Below, piece after piece: positions 1 to 8,266 of a stretch of DNA of 64,000 nucleotides; within the stretch, counting starts at the first letter, position 1, and each line of letters starts with the position of its first letter. The notes beneath the pieces are model-generated. The model did not search any database. It saw only the letters and a list, made by a program, of their open reading frames with translations, and was not told where the DNA came from. A program made the position numbers and the translations under genes. Source of the stretch: Pseudomonadota bacterium (GTDB lineage Bacteria; Pseudomonadota; Alphaproteobacteria; Sphingomonadales; Sphingomonadaceae); NCBI GenBank assembly GCA_023394965.1, contig JAEWZX010000013.1, forward strand, positions 1 to 64,000. The letters run 5' to 3'.

Positions 1-11
1 ATCAAGCGGCG

Positions 12-43
12 AACCGTATTGGGGGCATGCCCCCAATACGGTT
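12..43. repeat. Perfect 32-bp palindrome
   Basis: Two 16-base arms meet without a loop around a central GCATGC; from the outside each arm reads AACCGTATTGGGGG. It lies seven bases beyond the stop codon of the truncated dCTP deaminase gene. It could extrude a cruciform, form a long RNA hairpin, or represent two abutting inverted ends of a mobile element. No T-run follows it on the minus strand (the next bases are CGCCGC), so it is not a standard intrinsic terminator. Its context to the left is outside the window. Confidence 0.85.
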
Positions 44-50
44 GTTGCCA

Positions 51-1073
51 TTACGCCCAGTGATGGGCATCAAAACGGCCCAAGGCTCTACTCATAGCTG
101 GTAGAAACTTCGGGCTCAGACCACACCCCTTAAACTTTCCATTTTCGACATCGAATTCCCATTTAAAGCAACGATGATCTGCCTCACTATCTTCTGAGTA
201 AGTACCACCACCAAAAGCCGGTGGGTCATTTTTGCCCGTTCCGATTATTTGTCCGTTCTTTGAGAGCAGCGCCGCGCCGACCTGTCTCGACAAGCATGAC
301 GATTGAAGAGCTGATGCATGGGCAATATAGATTGCCTTCTCTGAGGCTGTTGGTCGCGTGAGGCCTTCCCCCAACAACAACGAAAGAAAGCGCTTGATGT
401 CAGCGGTCATACCAGCGCCGTTCTCGCCCTCCGAATTATTGTCGAGAAAGAAGTCGGCCTGATGGAAGGCATCAGACACGCTTTGACCAGACTGATTTTC
501 TCGATCTTTCGCATCTCGCGTCATGAATGCTTTAACATCAGCGAGGGGAACGCCTTTGTATTTAGACGTGCTATCAAGGTCTCCCGATATTCGATCTAAT
601 CTCTTTTCATAGGAGCAATGAACTGCAATCAATCTGAAGGAGTGTTCATATACTTCACGAAGGAGACGAACCTCTTCCGGGTGCTTGATTGAATCGAGAA
701 TATAGGCAATTTTCTCCTCACCGGGATTTGCATCTTCACGCAATTCTTGAATTTTTGACACCGCCGCCGAAGCTAGCGCGAAGTTTCCGTAGTTTTGTCT
801 AACAGCATCCCCGCGATCTTGAAACGTTGATGCGCGCTGAAACTTTTGCTGCCCCTCGGTCGCCCCCTCCTCAACCGCAGGAATCTCGCTTCCATCGAGA
901 ATAGCAATCAGATCACTGAACTTGATACGATGAACTTTATAGTCAGTGGGCAAAAGTGCGGTGACTCTACTTGCCGCAGTTGATGTTCCAGCACCGGCAA
1001 ACCCAACCATTGCAATCACAAATTCCTTAGAGGTGGTCGACACACTCTCAGGTGAATTGGAAACGCTAACCAT
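51..1073 (-). CDS. AvcD-like anti-phage dCTP deaminase, lacking the catalytic C-terminus
   Basis: The 340-residue product has the layout of anti-phage dCTP deaminases (AvcD/DCD family): an N-terminal P-loop kinase-like domain with GFAGAGTS at residues 24-31, then the beginning of a cytidine-deaminase fold from about residue 245 (SRQVGAALLSKNGQIIGTG, then DHRCFKWEF). Family members deplete dCTP/dCMP during phage infection and are usually over 500 residues. Here the protein stops before the zinc-binding HAE and PCxxC motifs, so it is probably inactive or a remnant. ATG at 1073 is preferred over a TTG four codons upstream because GGAG sits six bases before it. Base composition is visibly lower in G+C than the rest of the window, which suggests horizontal acquisition. 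Family call is from memory of the motifs. Confidence 0.75.
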   Translation of the reverse strand: MVSVSNSPESVSTTSKEFVIAMVGFAGAGTSTAASRVTALLPTDYKVHRIKFSDLIAILDGSEIPAVEEGATEGQQKFQRASTFQDRGDAVRQNYGNFALASAAVSKIQELREDANPGEEKIAYILDSIKHPEEVRLLREVYEHSFRLIAVHCSYEKRLDRISGDLDSTSKYKGVPLADVKAFMTRDAKDRENQSGQSVSDAFHQADFFLDNNSEGENGAGMTADIKRFLSLLLGEGLTRPTASEKAIYIAHASALQSSCLSRQVGAALLSKNGQIIGTGKNDPPAFGGGTYSEDSEADHRCFKWEFDVENGKFKGCGLSPKFLPAMSRALGRFDAHHWA

Positions 1074-1841
1074 CAAAATCTCCAAGCGATTTCTGCATCA
1101 TTCTAACATCGGAATTGCTATCAAAAAGACGATCGTTTTTGATATCCGCAGTGTTGCGTAGAGATCGAAGCTTCAATAAGTGAGATTTTCAGTCTAGATG
1201 TGCAATTTTGGCTCAAGTGTTTCACCATTTTCTCTCCGCCTTTACTCAGTCAAAACATCCCAGCAAACTGGTTGTTGGGGCGTGCTAAGAGCACAGTCTC
1301 AAGACAAAAGGGCGAGCCAATACAATATGATGGTGATATGGTGAGTTGGCAGGAAACCATTCTGCGCCGACTGAGCGCGCGGTTTTCCGCAATGCCTGCA
1401 TATCATCGCAATGTCGGCCAAGCGCCGAGAAGCCTCAGATCACTCTTCAGCGGGTAGACGAGTTCGCAGTGTAGCCCAAAAATCCATTTTCCTACACGCG
1501 ATAAATCTGCATTCTATGCGTGGTCATGAGCGACCATACTGCTGTTTTTTTAACCCTCAGACGCCGGGCGGCACGCGTCCGCGTGCCTTGGCTTCGCGGC
1601 ATACGCCGCAGCGGGCGGTCGCCCTTGCCTCGGCTTCGCCTCGGCGGTTTTGGCTTTTTGCCCCGCAAACGCCGGGCGCGACGGGTGGGCCGACGGCCCG
1701 TCTTCGACTCCCGCGTCGTCTCGGTTGCCGCTTTGCGCCGTCTGCGCCTGCGGCTTCGGCTCCCCTGCACAAGCTCGGGCGCGCGGTCGCGCTCGCCTCG
1801 GCTGCGTCTCGGTATCGTCGCCAGATAGAGAGGACGTTCCC
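1074..1841. other. 768-bp stretch without a supported gene
   Basis: The left half (to about 1550) is AT-richer and should contain the promoter of the divergent deaminase gene; AvcD systems can carry an inhibitory RNA (AvcI) just upstream, but I cannot identify one by eye. From about 1555 to 1825 the sequence changes abruptly to a very GC-rich, hairpin-rich block. Open frames here (for example 1200-1457 on the plus strand) have no good ribosome site or recognisable composition and are not called. Confidence 0.6.
1555..1825. repeat. GC-rich block with serial short inverted repeats
   Basis: Consecutive small palindromes occur: GGCACGCG/CGCGTGCC around TC (1570-1587), GCGGC-ATAC-GCCGC (1596-1609), GGGCG-GT-CGCCC (1612-1623) and GGGCC-GAC-GGCCC near 1688-1700. 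The words GCCTCGGCTTCGCC and ACGCCGGGCG recur. The block ends just before the ribosome site of the HTH gene at 1842 and might be a structured leader or an array of REP-like hairpins. It codes for nothing I can support. Confidence 0.5.
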
Positions 1842-2711
1842 ATGTCAGATGATTTCACGACTTCCCCTCCCCTCAGCGAGCGCGCCGGTACCATCGACCC
1901 GGCCGATGGCGGCGCGGGCGAGGAACACACGGCTACGGATCGGCAAGGCCTGCCCCTCCCCCCGGACGCGCATGGTCCCGCTCCCCATAGCGGAGGGGAT
2001 ACCGTCAATACCCGCAAGATCGCGCGGCAGGCCACCTCCGCCGTGGCGCATGTCGGGCCGGTGCCGCAGCGGGGCGATCCGCTGCTGGCCTTCACCCCTG
2101 TCCCGCACAAGGCCCCGCGCCGCAATTCGATCACCGCTGCGCGCCAGCGGGCCTTTATCGCGCATCTGGCGGCCACCGGCATCGTCGCCAATGCGGCCAT
2201 GCATATCGGCAAGAGCACCGAAGCGCTTTACAAGCTACGCCATCGCCCCGGTGCGGAAGAATTTTCCGCCGCCTGGGATGCGGCGCTGGAACGCGGACTG
2301 CAGCGGCTGGAAGATGGCGCGCTCGCCCGGGCGATCGATGGCACGCCCGAATGGAAGAGCGATGGCAATGGCGGACTGATTACCTATGGCAGGCGGTATA
2401 ATGAAGCGCTGGTGATGTTCTTCCTGCGCAACCGCCGCCCCGAACGCTATAGCGAGCATATCCGCCCGGGCCATCCGGTCTATGAACGCATCCGGCGCGA
2501 GATACAGGCCACACAGCCCACCCCTCCCCCGGCCGGTCGGGCAGTGCCCTGCGAGGCGGATGCCGCCGCCGATGCCCACCCCGATGCGCCGTCCCGCGAA
2601 TGTGCGCTATCGCGCCATTTTGCCGAGCGTTTCGCGCAGGCGGGCGCGGATGACGGCGGCCCTGCGGGCGAGCCGCGGGCGGCCTGTGGACAAATTTCTT
2701 TTGAAAAATAG
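1842..2711 (+). CDS. HTH protein resembling terminase small subunits
   Basis: Encodes 289 residues. The first 90 or so are low-complexity and rich in Pro, Gly and Asp. Residues about 100-160 form a probable helix-turn-helix region (ARQRAFIAHLAATG, then IGKSTEALYKLRHRPGAEEF), followed by a helical segment with a YNEALVMFFLRNRRPERY motif, an arrangement seen in phage terminase small subunit-like and related sphingomonad proteins. The C-terminal 60 residues are again low-complexity. ATG at 1842 is chosen because GAGAGG ends eight bases before it; the frame is open further upstream through the hairpin block, where no good start exists. DNA binding is inferred; no phage genes accompany it in the window. 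Confidence 0.6.
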   Translation: MSDDFTTSPPLSERAGTIDPADGGAGEEHTATDRQGLPLPPDAHGPAPHSGGDTVNTRKIARQATSAVAHVGPVPQRGDPLLAFTPVPHKAPRRNSITAARQRAFIAHLAATGIVANAAMHIGKSTEALYKLRHRPGAEEFSAAWDAALERGLQRLEDGALARAIDGTPEWKSDGNGGLITYGRRYNEALVMFFLRNRRPERYSEHIRPGHPVYERIRREIQATQPTPPPAGRAVPCEADAAADAHPDAPSRECALSRHFAERFAQAGADDGGPAGEPRAACGQISFEK

Positions 2712-2791
2712 GGCACTAAAGCGCATCCCGTGCGTAGCAGGGCCCGAGGGGCGAATTCTCGTGCCCGAAGTTCACGACAAGGGGAAACCAA

Positions 2792-3055
2792 GTGAAATTC
2801 AAGACCACCGCAATCGTCGCATCTGCCTTCGCCATGACCGCGCTCGCCGCATGTTCGGAAAGCGAACAGGAAGCCAAGGAAGATCTGGCCGAACAGCAGT
2901 ACGAATCGCAGGAAGACGTGCTTGAAGAACAGGCCGACCTTGCTGAAGCACAGGGCGATGAAGCCAAGGAAGAAGCTCTCGACGCCAAGGCAGACGCTGC
3001 CGGCGAAATGAGCGACCAGGCGGAAGACGCCGTGGAAGCCGGCGCCGCCAACTAA
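2792..3055 (+). CDS. Small acidic/alanine-rich lipoprotein
   Basis: An 87-residue protein starting at GTG with AAGGGGA six bases upstream. Residues 1-20 are a signal peptide ending in the lipobox LAAC, so Cys20 or its neighbour should be lipidated. The mature part is almost entirely Ala, Glu, Asp, Lys and Gln in a heptad-like helical pattern with four Tyr/Met exceptions, comparable to small Lpp-like or stress lipoproteins that lie along the cell wall. A terminator hairpin follows at 3099-3133. No enzymatic function can be assigned. Confidence 0.75.
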   Translation: MKFKTTAIVASAFAMTALAACSESEQEAKEDLAEQQYESQEDVLEEQADLAEAQGDEAKEEALDAKADAAGEMSDQAEDAVEAGAAN

Positions 3056-3098
3056 GCGGATTTATCGCCGGCGGCTCCTTACCGTCGGCATGGAATGG

Positions 3099-3133
3099 GG
3101 CGGTGGCTGTCGCAGGACGGCCGCCGCCTTTTT
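3099..3133 (+). terminator. Rho-independent terminator after the lipoprotein gene
   Basis: GGCGGTGGC (3099-3107) pairs with GCCGCCGCC (3120-3128) over nine base pairs with one G-U pair and a 12-base loop, followed at once by five T (3129-3133). Confidence 0.75.
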
Positions 3134-3176
3134 CTGTGGGGTGGGCAGATGGGGCGTTTGCCGTGGGTGTGGCGCG

Positions 3177-3368
3177 TCAGCCGGTCTTGCGGGCGCCGTT
3201 GATCGCCTGGAGGCGCTGCGCCGCCCGATCCACGATGGCGCGCTTTTCATCCGCGGTGGAAGACAGCCAGCCGGCGATTTCCTGCAGGGAACGGCCGCAG
3301 CCGACGCACACCTCCCCAGCGATATCCAGCCGACATCTGTCGACGCAGGGTGAAGTTACTTTCGTCAT
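3177..3368 (-). CDS. DUF1289 family small cysteine protein
   Basis: The product carries the DUF1289 pattern: SPCVDRC, then CVGCGRSLQEIAGW, four conserved Cys that probably bind a metal, followed by a short helical tail. Length from ATG at 3368 is 63 residues, usual for the family. Earlier in-frame starts exist (ATG at 3410, GTG at 3416) and would add 14-16 residues of non-conserved sequence; none of the three has a convincing ribosome site. The function of the family is unknown. It is convergent with the lipoprotein gene and divergent from the acetyltransferase gene. Confidence 0.75.
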   Translation of the reverse strand: MTKVTSPCVDRCRLDIAGEVCVGCGRSLQEIAGWLSSTADEKRAIVDRAAQRLQAINGARKTG

Positions 3369-3615
3369 ATGCGGCCCGTTGCTTTTGCACGTGGTGTTGA
3401 GAACGCTCATTGGCACAATTAATGTGTCGTCACACGGTTTTTCGTTATAGCTTAACGTATTAAAGTTGTTCTGGTCCCTTTATGGCACATGTGTGACGCA
3501 GACCCGTGACGGGCAGGTCGTCCCGGGACGGCAACAGTCGGCCCCGGTGGTTCCGCGGGCGCTGGCCCGGCCTCCGGAAAGGCCCTAGGGTCGGGACAGT
3601 TGGAGATTCGAACCG

Positions 3616-4266
3616 ATGGAGATCCCAATGGACGCAAACGGCGCCGAAACCCCTGTCATGCCCCTGCTGCACGGCCCGGACGATGCGGCCATCCACACGC
3701 GGCTGGCCGACGGGCGTGCCATCTCCATCCGCACGGTAACCCCAGCCGACGAAGGGCGCCTGCGCGAAGGCATCGCCCGCATGAGCCCGCGGTCGCGCTA
3801 TCTGCGCTTCTTCACCGGCGGGTCCCCGCCCGACTGGGTGATCGAACGCCTGCTCGATGCCGATGGTGTGCTGCATCTTGCCTGGGGCGCGTTGGACGAA
3901 ACCGATCCGGCCCAGCCCGCCATGGGCGTGGTCCACGCCATGCGCCCCAATCCCGGCGATCCGCTGGCCGAATTCTCGATCGGCATTATCGACGCCTATC
4001 ACGGACTCGGCATCGGCCGACTGCTGGCGGCCACGCTGCTGCTGGATGCCGCCAATGGCGGGCTGGCGGCTTTTTCCGCCCATGTGCTGAGCGAAAACGG
4101 CGTCGCCAAACGTTTCCTCCGGCGGCTGGGCAGCCAGCATGTGGCGCAGGATGGTTCGCAAGCCGAATACCGGCTGGAAATATCGTCCGCCCTCGCCCTG
4201 CTGCGCGAAGAAAGCGATCCACCCGGGCTGGCGGACGTGTTCGCTTATTTCGACCGGCGCGACTGA
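3616..4266 (+). CDS. GNAT family N-acetyltransferase
   Basis: The 216-residue protein has the GNAT fold in its expected order: an N-terminal strand-helix with SIRTVTPADEGRLREGIARM (about residues 37-56) and the SRYLRFF motif typical of Pat/YfiQ-like acetyltransferases, a central strand (AEFSIGIID), and the acetyl-CoA loop in the form HGLGIGRLLA (about residues 132-141). Such proteins acetylate small molecules or protein lysines; the substrate is not evident. GGAG lies 12 bases before ATG 3616, and an internal ATG at 3628 is possible. It is convergent with the Tad operon. Confidence 0.8.
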   Translation: MEIPMDANGAETPVMPLLHGPDDAAIHTRLADGRAISIRTVTPADEGRLREGIARMSPRSRYLRFFTGGSPPDWVIERLLDADGVLHLAWGALDETDPAQPAMGVVHAMRPNPGDPLAEFSIGIIDAYHGLGIGRLLAATLLLDAANGGLAAFSAHVLSENGVAKRFLRRLGSQHVAQDGSQAEYRLEISSALALLREESDPPGLADVFAYFDRRD

Positions 4267-4278
4267 GGCCACGCCCGT

Positions 4279-4914
4279 TCAACAGGTCAGCTTGGTCAGA
4301 CCCTGCGTGTTGCTGATGGTATTGTTCTGCCGTCCGCGGACGTTGAACGCGCTTTCATAGCGGATCGTCGGCGGCGTGAAGAACCCGGTCGAGACAAGCG
4401 GCTGGTAGTCATATGTCGCTTCCACGAACATTACGGCCGTATCTCTGAGGGCGGTGATCCGGTTGCTGCCCGAACCGAAGCCTTGCCTGAGGCTGCTGTC
4501 GGTCTTGCCATCCCCCTGTTCGCCATAGGCCGGTTCTATCGATGTATCGTCCCCCCAGCAGCGCTGCCATACGATCGTCTGGCCCTCGTCCCTACCCGTA
4601 AGCTGATTGTGCTGTAGGCTTGAAATCACAAGGCGACCGTTGTTTTCGAAATCGAGCCCGCCACCGACATACTCCGCCCCTGTAAACACCTCGTAAATGT
4701 TCGCTTCGTCGATGCCTGCGGTTACGCGGCCAGCATTGTCCGCTACGGTCATGGCCATCTGGCTTACCCGCAAATGAGCCAGGGCGAGGTTCGAAAGCTC
4801 CAACCCGGTCATCACCAAAACAAGGAATATCGGCGCAGCGAAGGCGAATTCTGTCAGCGCGAGTCCCCGCCGGTCGCGCTGTACAGCGCGCATGATTGCC
4901 CATGGGCTAGCCAC
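4279..4914 (-). CDS. TadE-like pilus pseudopilin (third gene of tad operon)
   Basis: The 211-residue product begins with a basic segment followed by the prepilin-like sequence RRGLALTEFAFAAPIFLVLV (about residues 16-35), the TadE/TadG signature with conserved Glu and Pro ahead of a transmembrane helix. The rest is a periplasmic domain with a few Cys. It overlaps the upstream tadE-like gene by eight bases if GTG at 4914 is used; ATG at 4893 is an alternative that keeps the signature intact. It probably acts as a minor pilin or assembly factor of a tight-adherence (Tad/Flp) system, but the core tad ATPase, secretin and flp genes are not in the window. Confidence 0.8.
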   Translation of the reverse strand: MASPWAIMRAVQRDRRGLALTEFAFAAPIFLVLVMTGLELSNLALAHLRVSQMAMTVADNAGRVTAGIDEANIYEVFTGAEYVGGGLDFENNGRLVISSLQHNQLTGRDEGQTIVWQRCWGDDTSIEPAYGEQGDGKTDSSLRQGFGSGSNRITALRDTAVMFVEATYDYQPLVSTGFFTPPTIRYESAFNVRGRQNNTISNTQGLTKLTC

Positions 4915-5530
4915 AGATCACCGCCGGGGTTGCCTGCTTGCCGTAAGGCTGGTTTTTCACGGCGGTTTCGATGGTAAATTCTATCGTCGGTCCTACACCT
5001 GGCAGGAAGCCGTCGAGGGGAAGCAGACGCGGCGCCGTGACCTCGGAGGTGTAGAGTACGACATCGTCCGCCCCGCCATGATTTTCCCTGCCGGCATCCG
5101 TGTCATAGACGCCATTGCCATTGGCATCCTCGAAACAGTCGCCGTCTGCAGGGTCGTATCTGCCGTTCCCATTTTTGTCGGTCATCAGCTTTTCGGGATT
5201 GCCGATATCGGAGAAATCGAAATAGCTTTTCTGCGTCACATTGACTTCAGCATTCGGCGCAACATGCCGGACCTGAGCCTTTATCAGCGCTTCCACCCGC
5301 TCTTCCAAAGTGTCCCCGTCGAAGTTGATAACCGGCGATTCCACCGTCGCAGTTCGAGCCGCATCGTTCAGCGCGCCCTGCATGGTGGAGCGGACATAAC
5401 TGTCATAGCCAAGTTCCAACCCGCCCAGCAGCAACAATGTCATCGGACCGCTGATCAGTGCGAATTCGATGACGGTTACACCGTCATCATTTTCCATCAG
5501 GCTGCGCAGCCTGTCACGCAACCAGGTCAT
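4907..5530 (-). CDS. TadE-like pseudopilin with calcium-loop-like insert
   Basis: The 207-residue protein has the TadE N-terminus (NDDGVTVIEFALISGPMTLL, residues about 14-33) with conserved Glu and Pro, then a transmembrane helix and a periplasmic domain. Unusually, residues about 115-145 hold two consecutive DxNGNGxxD loops (DKNGNGRYDPADGD and DANGNGVYDTDAG), like thrombospondin type 3 or dockerin calcium-binding loops. ATG 5530 overlaps the stop of the upstream tadG by four bases (ATGA), so the genes are translationally coupled. Extracellular calcium binding is an inference from the loops. Confidence 0.82.
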   Translation of the reverse strand: MTWLRDRLRSLMENDDGVTVIEFALISGPMTLLLLGGLELGYDSYVRSTMQGALNDAARTATVESPVINFDGDTLEERVEALIKAQVRHVAPNAEVNVTQKSYFDFSDIGNPEKLMTDKNGNGRYDPADGDCFEDANGNGVYDTDAGRENHGGADDVVLYTSEVTAPRLLPLDGFLPGVGPTIEFTIETAVKNQPYGKQATPAVICG

Positions 5531-7134
5531 CGGGTAAGCCTCAGATTGCCGATACCCCGCCCTATCCTTTCAAAGATCTGCTCCAGATCAGATCCATCCG
5601 AAGTGTAGAAATGAGCCGGGCTGGTGGCGCAGTCGTCGATATCGTCGATGGCGTTCACATCGAGCGCGATCACCCATATAGTCGCGCCGCTGGCCTTCAC
5701 TCGGTCGCATATCGAATGAAACCTGTTGATGTGCTTGCGCTGAAGGGATTCCCATCCGCTAATCCGCCTGTGGTATCTATCAACGCCATAGGCCGAATAC
5801 GTCCTATCCGTTGTGACCAGTTCACCATCGGTCATAAAGACGATATGCCGATTAACGGGGACAATTCCATGAGAGGTTGGGTTGTCTGCAGAGAACATTC
5901 CGGTCGGTGAAAGGAAACGCGCGCCCCACAACATGCCAATGTCGTGATACGTATTCCCATTTCCTCTCGGAGCCGCGTTGTTGATTGCGGTATTAAAGGC
6001 TTGTTGAGAACTATAGACTTTCAACTTTTGTGCTTCCGCAGGACAAGCAGAGCTGTTTTCGTCTTCTTGCACGTCGGGATCATATCGGCCCCACTGGAGC
6101 GCGGTCTGATTTGAGTCCGCAGCCACGGCATCGATATCCGCCTGCGAAACCGTCTGGAGAATGGTTATAGGATCGAAGCTCTGCCCGACACTTGAACGTT
6201 CTTCGATACAACCTTGTCCGCTTTCGCGGAATCTGCGGATATTGTCCTCTGTCGTGCTGGATGACCTGGCCCATTTAGTCTCGTCAATGTGGACTTTCTT
6301 GTTCCCCTTGTGGCTGAAAACCGACCTGCCGTATTTTGATCCATTCTGCCCCAGGTACGGCATGTCGGATTCGTTTTCGTAAATCACGCCATTGCTTCGG
6401 CAATTGGACAGCCACCCCCAATTATAATTGCACTCCTCCCAAGTATACAGCGATCCGCGATATTCCTGGTCCCGCAAAATATCCATATTCCTCAGGCTGC
6501 GCGCGACATTGACGGTAACCGAATAGGAAACAATCCCAAAGCGCGTGATCGATCCATTGGATGTATCATCGAGCGCTCGATATAGGCCCGCCGCACCATT
6601 GCGCAGACGTTTGATTTTGGTGTCGCCTCCAATGTTCGGTGGGCTATTCATCGACCCTGTCGTGTCGAGTACCAGCATCACGTCGTTGTGCCCCAGATCC
6701 CTCTTCGCATCGCAATTCGCCTGAATGGCAATCGTTTCGAAACCAAAGATGTGCATCAGCGATGTCGGGACTTCCGCCGTGGCTACGCCGAGAATCTGAG
6801 CACTGTCGACAGGATCTTTGTCGACGGTGAAATTCACGGATTGGCTCCGCATTGTTCCCGCCGGAAAGTTGAAGTCGAAGAACTTGCGCGCTTCCACTTC
6901 ATCCTTGTTGACCCCCGTAACCGGGTTCACCCCCCAGAAGTTGCCATCCATGGACTGCCGCCCGGCAAGAACAGCGGCGTCGCAGGCGTTCTGCAATTTG
7001 GCCTTGGCCATATAGGCGAAGCTGAGATCCAGCCCGCTGCCAATAACGGCGACCAGCGGCACCAGCGCGGCTGCAAAGATCGCCAGCGTGTTGCCCCTGC
7101 TATCGGCCAGTAACTTGCGCAAAATGCGGATCAT
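5527..7134 (-). CDS. TadG family protein with von Willebrand A domain
   Basis: Encodes 535 residues. The N-terminus has the Tad signature DSRGNTLAIFAAALVPLVAV followed by a transmembrane segment (about residues 15-40). A vWA domain begins near residue 155 with the MIDAS motif DTTGSM, and FMTDGE near residue 425 fits the later metal-site strand. Many Cys lie between them. TadG-like proteins are thought to anchor or adjust Flp pili at the envelope. ATG 7134 is preferred to the TTG directly before it; AGGGGA lies nine bases upstream. It is the first gene of a three-gene overlapping operon on the minus strand. Confidence 0.85.
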   Translation of the reverse strand: MIRILRKLLADSRGNTLAIFAAALVPLVAVIGSGLDLSFAYMAKAKLQNACDAAVLAGRQSMDGNFWGVNPVTGVNKDEVEARKFFDFNFPAGTMRSQSVNFTVDKDPVDSAQILGVATAEVPTSLMHIFGFETIAIQANCDAKRDLGHNDVMLVLDTTGSMNSPPNIGGDTKIKRLRNGAAGLYRALDDTSNGSITRFGIVSYSVTVNVARSLRNMDILRDQEYRGSLYTWEECNYNWGWLSNCRSNGVIYENESDMPYLGQNGSKYGRSVFSHKGNKKVHIDETKWARSSSTTEDNIRRFRESGQGCIEERSSVGQSFDPITILQTVSQADIDAVAADSNQTALQWGRYDPDVQEDENSSACPAEAQKLKVYSSQQAFNTAINNAAPRGNGNTYHDIGMLWGARFLSPTGMFSADNPTSHGIVPVNRHIVFMTDGELVTTDRTYSAYGVDRYHRRISGWESLQRKHINRFHSICDRVKASGATIWVIALDVNAIDDIDDCATSPAHFYTSDGSDLEQIFERIGRGIGNLRLTR

Positions 7135-7357
7135 CAAGCTAGTCCCCTATGGCGCGGGGACATAGCTATTGTTGCGTTAAGCCCGGCTTGGGTAACATGG
7201 TAAATTTTGTCGTAAGATTGAAAAAGCACGACCCGAAAAGGGCGTAAATCTGCGAGTTGCGAATATCGAGCGATCCGGGAACGTGTCAGAGCCGTTCCAG
7301 AAACCGGGAATTTGCCGGAAATGTGAGGATATTACCGGCTTGCCGGTGGGATGTGCC

Positions 7358-8155
7358 CTATTCCGAGAGGAAGGAAACCAGCGACCTGACCTTCTTCGTC
7401 CGCCATTGAGGCGTCGGGGCGACCAGCCAGTACGCCCTCGTCCCGGTATGCGGGCCGTCCAGAACTTCCAGCTTGCCCGCTTCGATCGATTCCTTAGCCA
7501 GCAGTTCAGGCAGGATGGCCTTGCCCAGCCCTGCCAGAGCGGAAGACAGCGCCTGTCCCGCATTGGATACGGTGACATGCGCGGCTATGCCGTCCTGCAG
7601 CGGCAGGCCCCAGTCGATCCATTTGTCGGGCGCGCCGCCATGTTCTGCGGGCCGCGCCACGGTGACCCGGCGCGCTTCATCGAGTTCGATGCCCTGCAGA
7701 TCACCCGGGCCGTCGACCAGCCGGACTGCGCAATCCAGATTGGCTTCGGTGAAATCGGCGTTTTCATCGGCCACGAAGGTGAAGCGGATATCGGGAACGG
7801 TCTCGCCGAATTTGGCCAGACGCGGCGCCAGCCATTGCGCGTAAAACTCGCGCGGGCAGGCGATCGTATAACTGTCCGAAGCCTGGCCTGCCTGCATGGC
7901 AGACACGCTTTCTTCGAACTTGAGGAAACCTTCGCGCAGGGCATCGAGGCCCGCCGCGCCTTCCTGCGTCAGTTCGAGCCCTTTGCTGGTCCGGCGGAAC
8001 AGCACCGTGCCGAGATGATCCTCGAGCGCGCGAATCTGCTGGCCGACCGCAGCGGGAGTGACCGCCAGCTCGTCCGCAGCGCGGGTAAACGAGAGGTGCC
8101 TTGCGGCGGCATCGTAGACGCGCAGAGCGTTCAGGGGCAGATGTGTGCGCTTCAT
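7358..8155 (-). CDS. LysR family transcriptional regulator (GcvA-like)
   Basis: A winged helix-turn-helix occupies the first 65 residues (LPLNALRVYDAAARHLSFT, then LAVTPAAVGQQIRALEDHLG), followed by a periplasmic-binding-like effector domain. The LPLNALR start and overall length (265 residues) fit the GcvA/AmpR-like subgroup. ATG 8155 matches the family N-terminus; ATG at 8170 is an alternative and neither has a clear ribosome site. It is divergent from ppk with about 110 bases between, so it may regulate that operon or itself, but nothing in the sequence shows the target or ligand. Confidence 0.85.
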   Translation of the reverse strand: MKRTHLPLNALRVYDAAARHLSFTRAADELAVTPAAVGQQIRALEDHLGTVLFRRTSKGLELTQEGAAGLDALREGFLKFEESVSAMQAGQASDSYTIACPREFYAQWLAPRLAKFGETVPDIRFTFVADENADFTEANLDCAVRLVDGPGDLQGIELDEARRVTVARPAEHGGAPDKWIDWGLPLQDGIAAHVTVSNAGQALSSALAGLGKAILPELLAKESIEAGKLEVLDGPHTGTRAYWLVAPTPQWRTKKVRSLVSFLSE

Positions 8156-8266
8156 GGTGCGTCGCGCCATAAATGCGACGGGCCGAGGAAACAAGATGTA
8201 GCAATAAGTCCTTTCCTTTACCGACGAGGAAGGCAGACTGTAATTCAACCGTCATAATGGAAGCCC

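Noticed and set aside
1200..1457. An 85-codon plus-strand frame in the gene-free region.
   Set aside because: No ribosome site, no recognisable composition, and it ends in unrelated sequence.
1..2711. A prophage or integrative element at the left edge.
   Set aside because: The HTH protein resembles terminase small subunits, but no integrase, capsid, attachment repeat or tRNA is visible in the window.
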